Shown: positions 11,301 through 22,294 of the stretch, piece after piece
How positions within the stretch are numbered: position 1 is the stretch's first letter
How the letters are laid out: every line of letters begins with the position of its first letter
NCBI GenBank assembly: GCA_020796225.1
Contig: CM036754.1
Location: forward strand, 13,531,867 to 13,595,866
DNA: 64,000 nt
Reading direction: 5' to 3'
DNA from: Arion vulgaris
Lineage: Eukaryota; Mollusca; Gastropoda; Stylommatophora; Arionidae
The notes under the pieces: generated by a model
What the model was told of the DNA's origin: nothing
The model's database searches: none
The model's input: only the letters and a program-made list of their open reading frames with translations
Translations under genes and position numbers: made by a program

Positions 11301-14300
11301 GGAGTCTAACTCCTGGCAGGTCTAACCAAGCCGAACAGACTGAAGGTGAAAGGCCAGACCAAAAGGCGGGAGCAGGATGGGGCCTCATAAGGTGACAGCG
11401 CAGAACCCCCCGGGCGAGTGGTAAATGCTCTGGCTGCAACCAACCCATCCCCAGCTATGGGACAAATAGCACTTGTCCTCTCTCTCTCTTGAGGAGATCC
11501 TTTTTCTTGTCTCGTCTTCTACTTCTATGACACTTTCCCTTAAGCATATGGGATTAAACTACAGTGTCCAAGGAGCACACCCTGCATAAAAGCCTGGGTT
11601 GGTGAGCCCGGCAACAGAAGGCTGAAGTCATCTAGAGTAGGACGACTCCAGACAAACCCGGGAAGACAGATCTCGTCAGCAGGGACTGCAACTGTCTAGA
11701 GAACAACCTCAAAAAAAGATGTCCTCAGAAACGGAATGTGTCAGCCATTATTGGCGGGGAGGAATCAACACATACGAACAACTCAATGGCCATGCGCAAA
11801 TATTTATATAACTGTGGTGCCACCACCATGGGAAACAGCCAGGTGGTGGTGGGACCGGACCCCCAGCCTCGAAGGGGTCCACCCTTAGCTACTGGCGGCC
11901 CTGTTGATTCTTGCAAAGCCAGGGAGGACAGGGTATTACTACTGGCAGCAAGGACAAACTTTCACCCTCACAATTATGCAATGGAATGCAGAAGGGTAAC
12001 CAACAAAAATGAGAGCTAGAGGAATGTCTGCGAGCAGAAAAGATTGACATCTGCTGTATCCAAGAGACGCACCTTAATCCGGGAAATAGATTCATCATTA
12101 GAGGATTTGAAACCTTCCGTCAGGATAGAGAAAATAGACATAAGGGTGGAGTAGTAACACTAGTTCGAAATTCCATACCGGCAGTTGAACTTCACAGGTC
12201 CAATCAGATGAGCACAGAATTCATAGCTGTTCAACTCCTTATCAACAACACTAAGATGACACTACAATATATACTCACCACCCTCCATTCAAACTGATCT
12301 GGAAGCTATCAAAGTTCAAGATGACAACTTGCTTATAGTAGGAGACTTCAACAGCCACTCACCAAGCTGGGGCTATGACACGCTAGATCCTCGAGGTGAA
12401 AGCCTTGAAGAATGGCTGATCACCAACAGTCTCACCATTCTCAACCACCTAGATGATCCTCACACATGTTACTCACGACGGTGGCGCACAACAAGCACCC
12501 CAGATCTGGCTTTGCTACAGACGACATTCACAGGATAACCGAAAGGCAAGTCTGTGACCAGATTGGAGGTAGTGACCATAGACCAGTGAAACTCCTCATA
12601 AATAACATTAACAAGGAGGAACTTACAAACTCTGCCCCTAGTTGGAATTACAAAAGGCAGACTGGAAGCTATTCCAAGAACTAGCAGACAAGTACTGTAA
12701 AGAAATTAATCAATCAGGAAAAGTGGACAGAGATGCACGTTCATTCAATAAAGCCATTTTAGATGCTGCAAAAGGCTATACCCAGAGGGAGGAGAAAAAC
12801 TACAAGCCATATTGGACACCAGAGATGGAAGTTCTCCATAGCTCGCTTTTGCAGTGCCAGAAATACAATGGAACTCGCACCAACGGACCAAATGTAATGC
12901 AACACAATAGAGCAAGGGCCCTTTATGTTAGAAAAAGAAACCAGCAGTGTAGAAAATCCTGGAAAGAAAAGACAGCCTCTTTGAACATGGAAAAAGATAC
13001 TCAAAAGTTGTGGAGACTTACAAAAGCCCTGAACGATGACAACCCATCTAGAGGGAAAACAGTTCTCCAGCAAGGAGAACAACTTCTCACAGGAAAGCGA
13101 GCAGCCACCATGATGGCCCAGTGTTACAAGCAAGAAAGCTCATGCTCAATAAGTCAGGAGCAAGGGAAAGAAGTCAGAAGTGAGATAAATGCTACATTCA
13201 AAAAGCAACAAGTGAACCCTGTATGGAGGTAGACATCACACTGACGAGCTGCAGAGAGCACTGAAAAAGCTCAATCGTAAAAAAAACCCCGGGACCAGAT
13301 GGAGTATCAAACGACATGCTCAAACAAATAGGCCCAATAGCACAGAGTCTTCTACTCCAGATTTTTTACAATAGTTGGAGACAGGGGAGAGTCCCAGACA
13401 TCTGGAAAATGCCACAATCCACCCAATTTTCAAAAGTGGAAAAGACAAAAAGGATCCACAGAGCTACAGACCTATAAGCTTGCTAAGTTGCACTGCAAAA
13501 CTGCTGGAGAGAGTGATAACCACTAGACTCCAGTGGTTTTAGAATCCAACCATAAACTGGATCCAGCCAGACAGGCTACAGGCAGCATAGAAGCACTGAT
13601 GACCAAGTGGCATACCTCGTACAGGACATAGAAAATGGCTTCCAAGAAAAGAAGAAAACCCTCACAGTGTTCTTCGACATGTCTAAGGCCTTCGACAAAG
13701 TCTGGAAAGATGGTTTGCTACTCAAGCTCTTACGCAGTGGAATACAGGGTAGAATGTACTATTGGATAAAAGACTTTCTTACCCATAGACAAGCATCTGT
13801 AAATTGGATGGAGTGCATGGTCCCAGATTCAAATTAAGAGCAGGAGTCCTACAGGGTACTGTCCCCATTGCTTTTTCTGGTATATATTAATGATCTGCCA
13901 CAAACTCTGCCCAGACATGTATCACACTCTCTCCATGCTGATGATCTAGCTGTGTGGTACACCTCCGAGTTTCTGGGTCCTGCCATCTTTAAACTCCAGG
14001 CCAGCCTGAACAGCGTCATAATGTGGGCAAGTAAATGGGGTCTAGAAATAAACCCGAGCAAAACTATAGCAACGCTTTTCTCATTGTCAACAAAAGAAGA
14101 ACACTTCAGACTGAAATTTAACGATGATATCGTTCCCGTTCCCATACTCCAACCTTTTGGGAGTTAAGCTTGACAGTCGTCTGACATGGAAACATCACAT
14201 AATGGAAACAAACAGAAAGGCTATGAGGAAACAAAGTGTGATGCGGAGCTGGCTGGAACTACCTGGGGAGCTGATAGTCGAATCCTGAGTCAGGTGTACA

Positions 14301-17300
14301 CTGGTGCAGTTAGACCGACCCTGGAATATGCATCATCGACATGGATATCAGCAGCCCATTCAAACAAATCGATACTGGAAAAACACAAAACAGGTGTCTG
14401 CGTACTATTTTGGGAGCCATGAAATCTACACCAATTGTAGAAATGGAAAAGGCAGCCAACATCCAGCCCTTGGAAGACAGAAGAAGGAGAAAAGTGATTC
14501 TACAGACTGAAAGGATCAAAAGAATGCCTCACCATCCACTGCATGAAAAAATGGCCGCTAGAACAAAGAACAGACTAAAGCGTACAAGTCTAAACCACAA
14601 AGCAAAAGAAATAGGAAAGTCATACTTGGAACTACTAAATCATAACTCCATACCAGAAGAATTACTTTTGATCACTGGGAACCAGACTCAGTAGCACTAA
14701 ACTTCTCAACCTCCATCCCTAAATTATTAAGCAAAGATGCAGAGCCTAATCTAGTGAAAAAAGCAATTACAATGGGACATCTCCATTACATGTTTCCAGA
14801 AGACAGCTGGATAAGAATTTACACAGATGGATCGGCAATGGAGGCAACCATGAATGGTGGAGCAGGAGTGTACATTAGACACCCAGATGCTACTACTGTG
14901 TCTCTAGCGGCCCCTACTGGAAGAATATGTTCCAACTACAAAGCAGAACTCTTAGCACTTCTGATGGCAGCACAGCACATGAATAAGCTGCAAGCACCTG
15001 CAGGCAAGATGGTATTTCTTACCGACTCACTGTCAGCTATACAAGCCCTGGAGGCTAAATCCACTGACAGCACAGTACAAAACCTAAAAGAGAACTTGCT
15101 CAGCTTTCAGAAAAGGCAGAAATTCACTTGCAGTGGATTCCATCTCACTGTGGCATTGCAGGCAATGAGAGTGCTGATGTCTTAGCTAAGGAGGGCAGTG
15201 CCAAAGAGCAAATTTACCAACCCTTGTCTTTTCAAGAGGTCAAAACCCTCATACAGAGAAAATCTGCAGTAGACTGGAAGACAGACACTGGATATGATTA
15301 TGGAAAAGACTCCCTCAAAGACCTAAGCAGAACAGACCAGGTCATTATATTTCGACTACGCACCGGACACTGCAGACTCAACAAACACGTATACAGACTA
15401 GGAATAAGTCAAACAGCTCTCTGCCAGTGTCAGCAGGCAGAACAGACACCAGAGCATATCCTGCAAGACTGTCCTCTTCTGTGTGAGCTGAGAAGCAACA
15501 TGTGGCCACACCCAGTCGACCTGAAAACTAAGCTTTGGGAAACCTGACAGACCTGAAGCTGTCTGCCCAGTTTGTGGTCCACAGTAAATTAGCGCATGAC
15601 CAGAGATCGCTGAAGAAGGATGAATTGACAATAATGAATGATTTGCACGTATGTGTTACCATATTGATATGCTAATAAGTACATAAACATATCTTGCTAC
15701 ACAGGGAGTGTTCAGGGAATTTGATAGAGACAAAAGTGGAAACTTGTCTTCCTATGAGCTCAGAAATGCGCTCAACCATGTTGGTAAGTTATGTGTTTTA
15801 TTTTACTGTTTGCTGGTTTATATGTATATATAATTGTAAGTCTGTCATTTTTATAAAATTCATCACCACAAAACTCCACTAAATCATACATTGTGATAAC
15901 TGTCAACATGAGACTCCACTAAATCATACATTGTGATAACTGTCAACATGAAACTCCACTAAATCATACATTGTGATAACTGTCAACATGAGACTCCATT
16001 AAATCATACATTGTGATAACTGTCAACATGAAACTCCACTAAATCATTCATTGGATTAAATGTCTTGTAATTAAGGAAATATTTTTGTAACTGTTACAAG
16101 TCACCAGAACTAACATTTGTGCCCTTAATCTCATCCACACTTTGTGCCTTTAAGCAGATATCTTAGGGAAAGTGTAGACAGCTCACAGGCATGCATGTTC
16201 CTAAACATTATAACCTTGTTTTTATCAGGTTTCCACATCAGCAACCAAACGTTCAAGTCTTTGGTGATGAGGTACAGCAACAAGGTTGGCCAGATTGACT
16301 TTGGTGACTTCATCATGTGTGCTGTCCGACTGAAGACAATGCTGAGTATGTTTATTAGTAGCAAAAATGTTATGATTGTCTTAATTTTCAGATAAAATTG
16401 AAAGATACCAGTCTTCCTGTACAGTAAGCTTTTCTATGGTGGATGTTAGAATTTATGATCTTATAGAAAAGTTGATCAACTGTTTCCACTGGAAAGACAA
16501 GTTCTTGACTGTTTTGTGTTCATAGACTATTAAAATATAGTGAAGGAACATGATAGGCATGGAGAACATTGCTTACTTTTGTAATTTCTTTAATCATTTG
16601 TTCACCATTCTTTGTGAATTGAGTTATTGAGTATAAGTAAAGGTACCATTATACACACAAGTTAGAGATATTGCAAAATAAATGTTTAAGAATAATCCTA
16701 CAAATGTTTTGGCCAAATTGCAATAGTAAATGAAGAGCTTTTAAAAGGAACAAACTGTACAGCATTGGAGACCACCATTAAAAGACAAGTATGGAGTGAA
16801 TTGTGCCATTGGCTTGTGCAGTGGATGAAATAAAGAAGGCGAAGATTCAAACGAAACGTCGAAAAGAACTGTGTATGTTTTCTGTGTTAGTTCTCCCTGT
16901 CTCTTTAAGTCATAAAAGGTGACAAAATTAATAATTACTGTGTAAACATAATGAACTGATAATGTAAATTGTTCTCATCAACAGCATCATTTAAAGGCCA
17001 TGATCCTCACAATTCTGGCGTTGCTCCTTATGACATCGATAGTGTAAGTATTATCTCCCTTACCTTAACACAGTTAATGAAGGGTAACACATATAATCAT
17101 GGTATTCGCTCAAAAATATTTTAGCTACATTAAACGCCACAGTTGCCCAAGTGGTTACCCGGCCCAAATTTGGGGTGTAAAGAATAAAACCACTGTTACC
17201 TGCCACGCATGTCGTAAGAGGCGACTGGGAGGTTTGGCTGAAATCGGATGCATGTGTCCGCTAGGGAATGCTAACCCAAACAAATGCTTGCAGAAAATGG

Positions 17301-20300
17301 ATGCACCAGGCCGTAAGGCGCATAACATGGTGCAACGACCCATCACAATGAGGAATAGGATAACGGATTCTACGGTCGCCAATCTGCCTCTGAGATTTAG
17401 TCACACAGTAAGAATGTCAGACCTGCCATCACAAGGGTGGCCAAAACTTACTGCGGGAAGAGGTCGGCACAAACGGGAAGCAGAAATCATAGGAATTATA
17501 TCCTACAGAACTGCCCCCAGTATGCAGACTTGAGAAGAAAGAGGTGGTCTACTTACACCAGCGTCAAAGACAAACTGTATGACATGGCTGATAATCTGAG
17601 GCAGACGCTGCCTTTATTAGAGAATCCGAAATCACAATCTAATGAGAATGCAGAAGAAGAAGAAACGCCACAGTAGTCTGGAGAGAACGGTAATGGAAGA
17701 CATGGTTCCTGGAAAACGAGGCAGAGGATGACCAAGACAAAGATGGCAGCAGGACATCAAAGAAATCTTTGAACATGACGCTGGAAGAGGCAGGAGAACT
17801 TGCAAGAGACAGAGAGCTTTTCAGGTGGGCTGTGATGAATGCGACATTCCGCAAGGGACATGCTACTACTTGATCCGTTCAGATTAGTTATATACAAGCA
17901 CATGTGTAGATGAAAAACTTGCACACAACACATTGTATAAATAAACACTGTCAGATTTTGGAAATGTGTCATTTAAAATGAACTTTTCAGTTTTGAGAAA
18001 ACTAAATTTGCAGCAAAATGACTTCCAAATGATAAACAAAGGACTTATTGACCAAATATAGATAAATATGAAAACAAGGGTTGCTGTTTATACTGCTCAA
18101 GCTGTGTGCTACGAGGTGTTCAAGATAAAAGTAACCTCAGTGACAAATCAAAAGTTGCCAGTTACGCATTGTGTTTTGTCTATTTACTATTTAAATCGGT
18201 TCTGACTAGCTCGCCTTCATCACATTGGTTTATCTCCCTTCCGCACCATAGTTACAAAATGACTCGCATACTTGACCTATACTACATCATAATTGAACCT
18301 CATCATTTTCATAAATAAGACTAGTATCTATAACAGCTGTGTGCTGTCAACTTTGCTGTATGGATCGGAATGCTGGAGAATGACAGAACAGGATATGTCC
18401 AGACTCTCCGCCTTTCATACAACTTGTCTGCGAAAAATCTTACGCGTGTACTGGCCGACTACTATCTCGAATCAAGAATTGCTTGCACGATGCCAACAAG
18501 AGAATATGGGCACTATCATCCGAAGACGACGCTGGAGATGGATTGGACATGTGATGCGCATGGAGACTGGCTCCGACACGAAAACTGCACTGAGATGGAC
18601 TCCAGAGGGTAGGCGAAAGCGTGGAAGACCCAAGACGACCTGGAGGAGAACGATAGAGCAAGAGCTGAAGGAAATGAATCATAGCTGGAACACAATACAG
18701 AGGAAGGCCATGAACAGGGAAGAATGGTGTACGTTTGTTGCTGCCCTAAACGCCAGGGGCGTAACAGGCTAAAGAGAGAGAGAGAGAGAGATTTTCATAA
18801 ATATATGCCAAACTGGTTCCGTTGATAGACTACTTTTATCTTGAACACCCTGTAGTATTGATCTATTGATCTATGAGCATGGATCCACTTATGAGCAAGT
18901 ACTGACTATAGATCCACCTATGAGCAGGTACTGACTATAAATCCACCTTTATGCATGTAGTGACCAATGAGTTCACCAATCTGAAAATACTAACCATGGA
19001 TCTACCTACATGCATGCACTGATAATGGATCCACCTATGAGCATGCATTGACCAATGACTCCACCTATGGAACCCCTTAATATCTGACTATAGCAATCTC
19101 AGCTGTGCTAGTTTGGTCATGTCTGCAAATTGAGATTAGAGTGATTGTCAAGACAAGAATAGGAAGTCAGGCCAACAAATTAGACTTTTACTATAGATAA
19201 AGGGCTAACTTTGTTATACCAGGTTTCCCACCCCATATGGCTCCGTCCTTGTCGGAGAAATGTCAAAAGTGTTGCAGAATCTTTGAAAAGAGACTTATGT
19301 ATGAGCTGAATGACAAGAGAGAAAAGCGAAACTCAGAAGTTGTCACAGTAAAACACTTGCCAATTGACCGTCTGTAAAGATGAAAAGGCCATATATATAC
19401 ATATATATATTTCACTTCTTCTTTGAACGCTCCATATCGACCACTCGTCAGCCACTCTGTGTGATTTGTATGTGATATGAGCCTAATAGCAATTGTACGT
19501 TGTGCCAGTTATGCGCTTACAAGTAGGCCAGCACATCTGATTTCTGTGCTGCTTTTTATTTACTAAGGTAGCATCACTATGGCCTACATTAGTCACCTCT
19601 TACAACATGCATTGTAGGTTGAAGTGGTACTATTCTTTGCTTCCTTGGACCCCGACACCACAGGAGTGACATCTATTTCACTAAATCTGTTATTGCAGTT
19701 TATTATTGTAGAAATTGTTTGATCCTTTTTATCATTCACAGTTCATCCAGACTACTTTGTATTCATAAGTTGCCGGCAGGGATATTATTTGGGATGTCAC
19801 CAACTGCAGAAATATCATTTGGGATGTCACCAACTGCAGATGATAAGATTATTATGAGACACAGACAAGACATAAAGTTACACAATTTGTAATTTTGTTA
19901 CTATCTTTGATGTTTATAATCAATTGTTTATTAGAATGTGCTAATTACTATCTGTTCCTACCGAAATAATGTCATCAATGGCAACAATGTCAAGCAGACA
20001 TCTTACAGAATCAAAGAATGTTATGTCTTGTTGGGCATCAATAGTTATATATCCATTACAAAAATAAAGTTTTATGATGGATACAAATACTGCTGCTCAG
20101 ATATAAGGATGTCTGCAAGGACTCAATGAAGAACTTTTCTATTGGTCACAACAAATGGGAAAAACTAGCTGACGATCAAGTCATGGGGAGAACAACATTA
20201 TACAAAGGTGCAGAATATTTTGAAAAGAGACTTAAGAGATGAGCTGAATACAAAAGAGACAAACGCAAACTCAGAAGTTGTCTCAGTAAAACACTTGCCT

Positions 20301-22157
20301 ATTGACTGTCTGTAAAGATGAAAAAATGCCATATAAATAAACTATTTATTTACACAAAAATATTTTTATGTAATAAATTTACATTCATGGTAAAAATAAT
20401 TCTGGAGTGAAAAAAGTAACATTTTGATAAGAGCAATTAAAGTTATAATGAGAAAAATGTTCAGTTTATGATCAAAATTTAATAAAGAAAAGGAAAAACT
20501 TGTCTTATGATACTTCTCTGTGTCTGTTTTGTGTTCATTTTCTGTTAAACTTAACATGTTTTCAAGTCAAATTAAAATAATACTCTTCATGTGGAATTAT
20601 AATAATGCACATATATCACATACACAACCATTGACCTGTTAAAGCATATTTATTAATATATTTGTCATATTTGGTTGTGTGTATTTTTATTTGTAATGGT
20701 CTTCTTTAGTACTTATATGATAGAACTATCCTAACTTATTGAATAGACACTGACATGGTGGTTTGTATGGTTCACTTATTAGTGCATATATGATTATTCT
20801 GCTTTATTTGACCTCAAGAGGGCACTTGTTACACTGTGTCACAGTTTACAGTGAGACTGTGATGTCAATGCCTCTTGATCCCACACATCTGTTTTTAGCA
20901 CTGCATTTTGGTGACTTTGAAAATGCATTTGAAAATAGATGTCTGTGAAAAATAATGAATATAAAATGGAACGAATTCAGGAGAAGTGATGAAATCAGAG
21001 ACATGTCTGGTCAACCACTAGTGACAACTGTTATAAGAAAGAGAAGATGGAGATATGTTGGGCACACCTTGAGGAGAAATGATCAACGGATATCAAAGCA
21101 GGCATTGAAGTGGGATGCAAAGGGTTCAAGAAAGAGAGGTCGACCTAAGGAGACCCTGGAAGCGAACTTTGCTGAGAGAGGCAGGAAATATCGGTCTCAG
21201 TTCCATGGAGGAGATTGAGCGAGTTGCCCAGGATAGAGCGGTATGGAGAAATTACTTGTAGGCCCTATGTAACAGTATAACGTACGAGAGGAATTATTAT
21301 TATTATTATTTTGGTGACTGGGTTTACCTTCTATCTTTGATCCCTTTCTCTTTTAGTCAGGCAGCAGTGATGCAGTTTGTTACTAGTGCCATCACATGTT
21401 GGGAAGTTGGGTCTTGGTCAGCTCTGTTTCGCTGGCCCTGATGTTGAGTTATGTCGTCTCATTCACTGCTTCTTAGAACTACATGTATTGGATTTAAGCA
21501 CCAAATTTGTAATGATTCTAATATATGTTTGACTCTCTAGTTCAATTATACAATCTGCTTCCCAGTTCAAATTTACAATCAACTCACTAGGCAAAATATA
21601 CAGTTGACTTTGTAGTTCAAATATACAATCTGCTTCCTAGTAGTTCAAATATACAATCTGCTTCCTAGTAGTTCAAATATACAATCTGCTTCCTAGTTCA
21701 AATTTATAATCAACTCACTAGGCAAAATATATAATTGCTTTTCTAGTTCAAGTATGCAATTTATTGAAAACTCTGAGTGCATAGGTATTTATTCTAATGT
21801 GTTTCTGTTCTACACACTCATACAAACTGTAGAAGACATTCAAACATCTACACATTGCAATTATCTTAGTGTGTAACAGACTATGTTCTTTGATGGAATT
21901 GATATTCTTGCAGAGATGTTTCCTAACAAATAATTTTGTTTTTATTCTGATCCTGTAATATTGTGCAATCAGATACTATTATAGTTTTTCTTATTGTCAA
22001 CATATCTTGTTGTATGTATAAATTTGCATGTTTAAAAATATAGGTATTATTATTTTATTTTGTAAAAAGCTATCCATTGTTCATGAAATATTTTGATTCT
22101 TTTCAGTTTGTGAACTGTGCAGAATATCAGTGTTTTTATTTATTTTTATTTTCGTAG
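8340..22157 (+). CDS. Calpain-like protease, 3' gene end (penta-EF-hand domain), partial
   Basis: Exons at 8340-8398, 9772-9840, 15705-15783, 16229-16345, 16985-17043 and a candidate last exon at 22107-22157 join in phase. They encode the calcium-binding penta-EF-hand domain at the C-terminus of classical calpains, which are calcium-dependent cytosolic cysteine proteases. The opening motif GFGINCARSMVAMHD corresponds to the G-F-S-x-E-x-C-R-S-M-V stretch of vertebrate calpains. It is followed by two canonical EF-hand loops, DGDLSGKLGYDE and DRDKSGNLSSYE, each with acidic residues at positions 1, 3 and 12. The later EF-hands (near YSNKVGQIDFGDF and KGHDPHNSGVAPYD) lack the full ligand set, as is usual in the family. 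The catalytic domain, domain III and first EF-hand are not in the window; I searched left of 8340 and found none. Which calpain paralogue this is cannot be decided from this end. Confidence 0.85.
8655..8900 (+). mobile_element. SINE family G copy
   Basis: A tRNA-like head (GTGGCAGTGAGGTACAG, then a degraded B-box-like TTTGTATCCC) is followed by the body seen at 33490-33605 (+) and, reversed, at 40740-41015, 58985-59290 and 62175-62600. Diverged. Confidence 0.5.
9035..9180 (+). mobile_element. LINE F 3' fragment, decayed
   Basis: About 140 bases align with 18585-18715: CTGCACTGAGATGGACACCAGA, a lost basic block, then GAATCATAGCTGGAACACAATACAG. This is a 5'-truncated and mutated copy of LINE F. 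Confidence 0.65.
9190..9747 (+). mobile_element. LINE B fragment ending next to a calpain splice acceptor
   Basis: Frames read [12 protein letters not shown], then KCKHVTVNTKRALFN, a S-R-R-D-R-L-R-N-E-D block and a K-Q-Q-I-K-W-F block. This is the post-reverse-transcriptase region of an RTE-like LINE also present at 25395, 28680, 44510 (-) and 47700 (-). Similarity stops near 9747, only about 25 bases before the calpain exon at 9772. The insertion therefore lies where the branch point and polypyrimidine tract of that intron would be expected. Confidence 0.75.
9772..9840 (+). CDS. Calpain exon (EF-hand 2 loop and exit helix)
   Basis: Acceptor GTCTGTTACAG, donor GTATTA. Phase 0 to 0, 23 residues: GDLSGKLGYDEFKVLW then DDLRRWK. 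With the last D of the preceding exon it makes a canonical 12-residue EF loop. The acceptor tract is short of pyrimidines because a LINE ends just upstream. Confidence 0.9.
9995..10205. repeat. Degenerate ~17-19-bp tandem repeat
   Basis: Imperfect units around CCAGAYATCTCAGTRTGYCC recur about ten times, with much divergence and some length change. Confidence 0.75.
10500..11190 (+). mobile_element. LINE D fragment with RNase H domain
   Basis: A 166-residue open frame (10509-11009) encodes a retrotransposon-type RNase H domain: IIIYTDGSVRRG, then METT/MEITAASRALSWV with the glutamate, IIISDLMNMLQ, and PGHAGVQGNEHADFLANKA. The second aspartate motif and the final histidine/aspartate motif are intact. 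A frame change near 10925-11000 leads into the C-terminal segment (LGVKCGHARQ, MGTVSKWTLGWLLQRRTEHA). A 3' untranslated end stops close to 11190, where LINE A begins. Confidence 0.8.
12329..12540 (+). pseudogene. LINE A endonuclease core fragment
   Basis: The frame beginning LLIVGDFNSHSPSWG carries the G-D-F-N motif of AP-like endonucleases, followed by SLEEWLITN and a T-C-Y-S/T-P-D-L-A stretch matching the S-x-P-D-L motif. It breaks off by frameshift near 12530. Confidence 0.85.
13607..14167 (+). pseudogene. LINE A reverse transcriptase core, frameshifted
   Basis: Two overlapping frames (13607-13837, 13868-14167) carry FDMSKAFDKVWKDGLLLKL (motif A) and SLHADDLAVW (motif C; histidine replaces the usual F/Y before ADD), with WASKWGLEINPSKT downstream. 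A frameshift lies between about 13835 and 13870. Confidence 0.85.
14754..15547 (+). pseudogene. LINE A RNase H and C-terminal segment, frameshifted
   Basis: Frame 14754-15185 has the D, E and D of RNase H (IYTDGSAM, NYKAELLAL, FLTDSLSAI). Frame 15128-15547 has WIPSHCGIAGNESADVLA and the C-terminal cysteine/histidine segment. A one-base shift near 15130 separates them. Confidence 0.85.
15705..15783 (+). CDS. Calpain exon (EF-hand 3)
   Basis: Acceptor GCTACACAG, donor GTAAGT. The exon starts in phase 0 and ends with one extra base. It encodes GVFREFDRDKSGNLSSYE followed by LRNALNHV. The calcium loop is canonical. Confidence 0.93.
15871..16055. repeat. 40-bp minisatellite, about 4.5 units
   Basis: Units ACTCCACTAAATCATACATT plus GTGATAACTGTCAACATGAA repeat with one or two changes each. 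The array starts 88 bases downstream of the preceding calpain donor site. Confidence 0.95.
16229..16345 (+). CDS. Calpain exon (EF-hand 4)
   Basis: Acceptor TTTTTATCAG, donor GTATGT. The exon completes the split glycine codon, then encodes FHISNQTFKSLVMRYS and a loop ending IDFGDFIMCAVRLKTML. One base is left for the next exon. Confidence 0.93.
16985..17043 (+). CDS. Calpain exon (EF-hand 5, first part)
   Basis: Acceptor CATCAACAG, donor GTAAGT. Completes the split codon and encodes SFKGHDPHNSGVAPYDIDS. The loop is non-canonical. In vertebrate calpains the next exon begins at the equivalent tryptophan of the final W-L-Q-L-T-M motif. Confidence 0.9.
17130..17680 (+). mobile_element. SINE family B composite with LINE-like 3' region
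   Basis: Starts with a tRNA-like block (CCAAGTGGTTACCCGGCCCA) and the shared body (ACTGTTACCTGCCACGCATG, GTCGTAAGAGGCGACT). It continues into 300 bases that translate in part as ILQNCPQYADLRRKRW, resembling the C-terminal segment of Jockey-type LINEs. It ends in GAAGAAGAA. The same composite is present in reverse at 42785-43320. Shorter family B copies (34930, 42165, 47140) have a different 3' region. Confidence 0.75.
17681..17885 (+). mobile_element. LINE 3' fragment
   Basis: Frame-shifted reading gives MVPGKRGRG, P-R-Q-R-W-Q-Q-D-I-K-E-I, then LEEAGELARDRELFRWAVMN. This is the basic tail typical of RTE/CR1-like LINE ends. No copy of the rest of this element was seen. Confidence 0.6.
18109..18855. 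mobile_element. Inverted-repeat DNA element interrupted by a LINE
   Basis: The left end CTACGAGGTGTTCAAGATAA matches, inverted, the right end at 18830-18855 (reverse complement CTACAGGGTGTTCAAGATAA). The ends resemble those of mariner-type elements. The LINE F fragment at 18293-18778 sits inside, so this is a nested insertion. No transposase is left. Confidence 0.6.
18293..18778 (+). mobile_element. LINE F 3' fragment with intact C-terminal frame
   Basis: A 159-residue open frame covers the end of the reverse-transcriptase protein of an RTE-like LINE: CVLSTLLYGSECWRM, LRKILRVYWPTTISN, RRRWRWIGHVMRM, GRRKRGRPKTTWRRTIEQEL and EEWCTFVAALNARGVTG, ending near a short GA microsatellite (18774-18791). 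The open frame suggests a relatively young, 5'-truncated copy. Older copies are at 9035 and 28120. Confidence 0.85.
18865..19065. repeat. Degenerate ~30-bp tandem repeat
   Basis: Imperfect units around GGATCCACCTATGAGCATG, with A/T-rich spacers such as TACTGACTAT, recur six to seven times. Confidence 0.75.
19245..20335 (+). repeat. Two copies of an unclassified dispersed repeat
   Basis: Blocks 19245-19405 and 20175-20335 share the landmarks AAACTCAGAAGTTGT, CAGTAAAACACTTGCC and a CTGTCTGTAAAGATGAAAA end. A third copy lies reversed at 62930-63230. The stretch between them holds a SINE C copy and unremarkable sequence. Confidence 0.65.
19415..19675 (-). mobile_element. SINE family C copy
   Basis: Same landmarks as the copy at 774-1022, in the same orientation. 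Confidence 0.75.
20955..21290 (+). mobile_element. LINE I 3' fragment
   Basis: An 87-residue frame reads [30 protein letters not shown] and GSRKRGRPKETLEANF, the basic end of an RTE/CR1-like LINE. Downstream sequence to the ATT microsatellite near 21295-21310 is the 3' end. A reversed copy of the end is at 57325-57560. Confidence 0.75.
21535..21765. repeat. ~25-bp tandem repeat, about 8 imperfect units
   Basis: Units around TTCAAATATACAATCTGCTT plus CCTAG alternate with a variant TCAACTCACTAGGCAAAATA. Confidence 0.85.
22107..22157 (+). CDS. Candidate last exon of the calpain gene
   Basis: A good acceptor (TTGATTCTTTTCAG) is followed by FVNCAEYQCFYLFLFS and a stop. The phase fits the 17043 donor. 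The first eight residues line up one-for-one with the final W-L-Q-L-T-M-x-x of vertebrate calpains, with F for W and Y at the aromatic position. The exon is short, and the residues after Q are low-complexity, so this could be chance. Confidence 0.45.
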   Translation, partial: FVNCAEYQCFYLFLFS

Positions 22158-22294
22158 CAGCAATTGAATTTAAACCTAAAACACTTTTCAGCTATAGGAA
22201 CCTCATATTTCTGGTCCAAACACCACCACCAGGTAGCAATATCTTTGCTGTGTGTACTTTGAATGCGATGATATGAAAAGAATGGAAGTCAGCA

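Larger units (their letters stand above)
11215..15625 (+). mobile_element. LINE A: nearly full-length non-LTR retrotransposon with RNase H, inactivated
   Basis: A 4.4-kb element lies inside the calpain intron between the exons at 9772 and 15705. In order it shows a GC-richer 5' untranslated stretch (11215-11730), an amino-terminal frame with an AP-type endonuclease (CIQETHL at about 12045, VGDFNSHSPSWG at 12335), a reverse transcriptase (SYRPISLLSCTAKLLERVI, VFFDMSKAFDKVWKDG, HADDLAVW), RNase H (IYTDGSAMEA, CSNYKAELLALL, FLTDSLSAIQAL, WIPSHCGIAGNESADVLAKE) and a C-terminal C-x-C-x-H-like segment ending ILQDCPL. This domain order is typical of the Jockey/I superfamily. At least six frame changes split it, so it cannot make a working protein. 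A 5'-truncated copy is at 54355-54512, and a 5'-UTR-like piece in reverse is at 39650-39770. Confidence 0.9.

Noticed and set aside
17044..17160. Read-through of the calpain exon past 17043 as an alternative C-terminus
   Set aside because: The frame is open for a while, but the donor GTAAGT is a full consensus and the residues after it do not resemble EF-hand 5. Kept only as a fallback.
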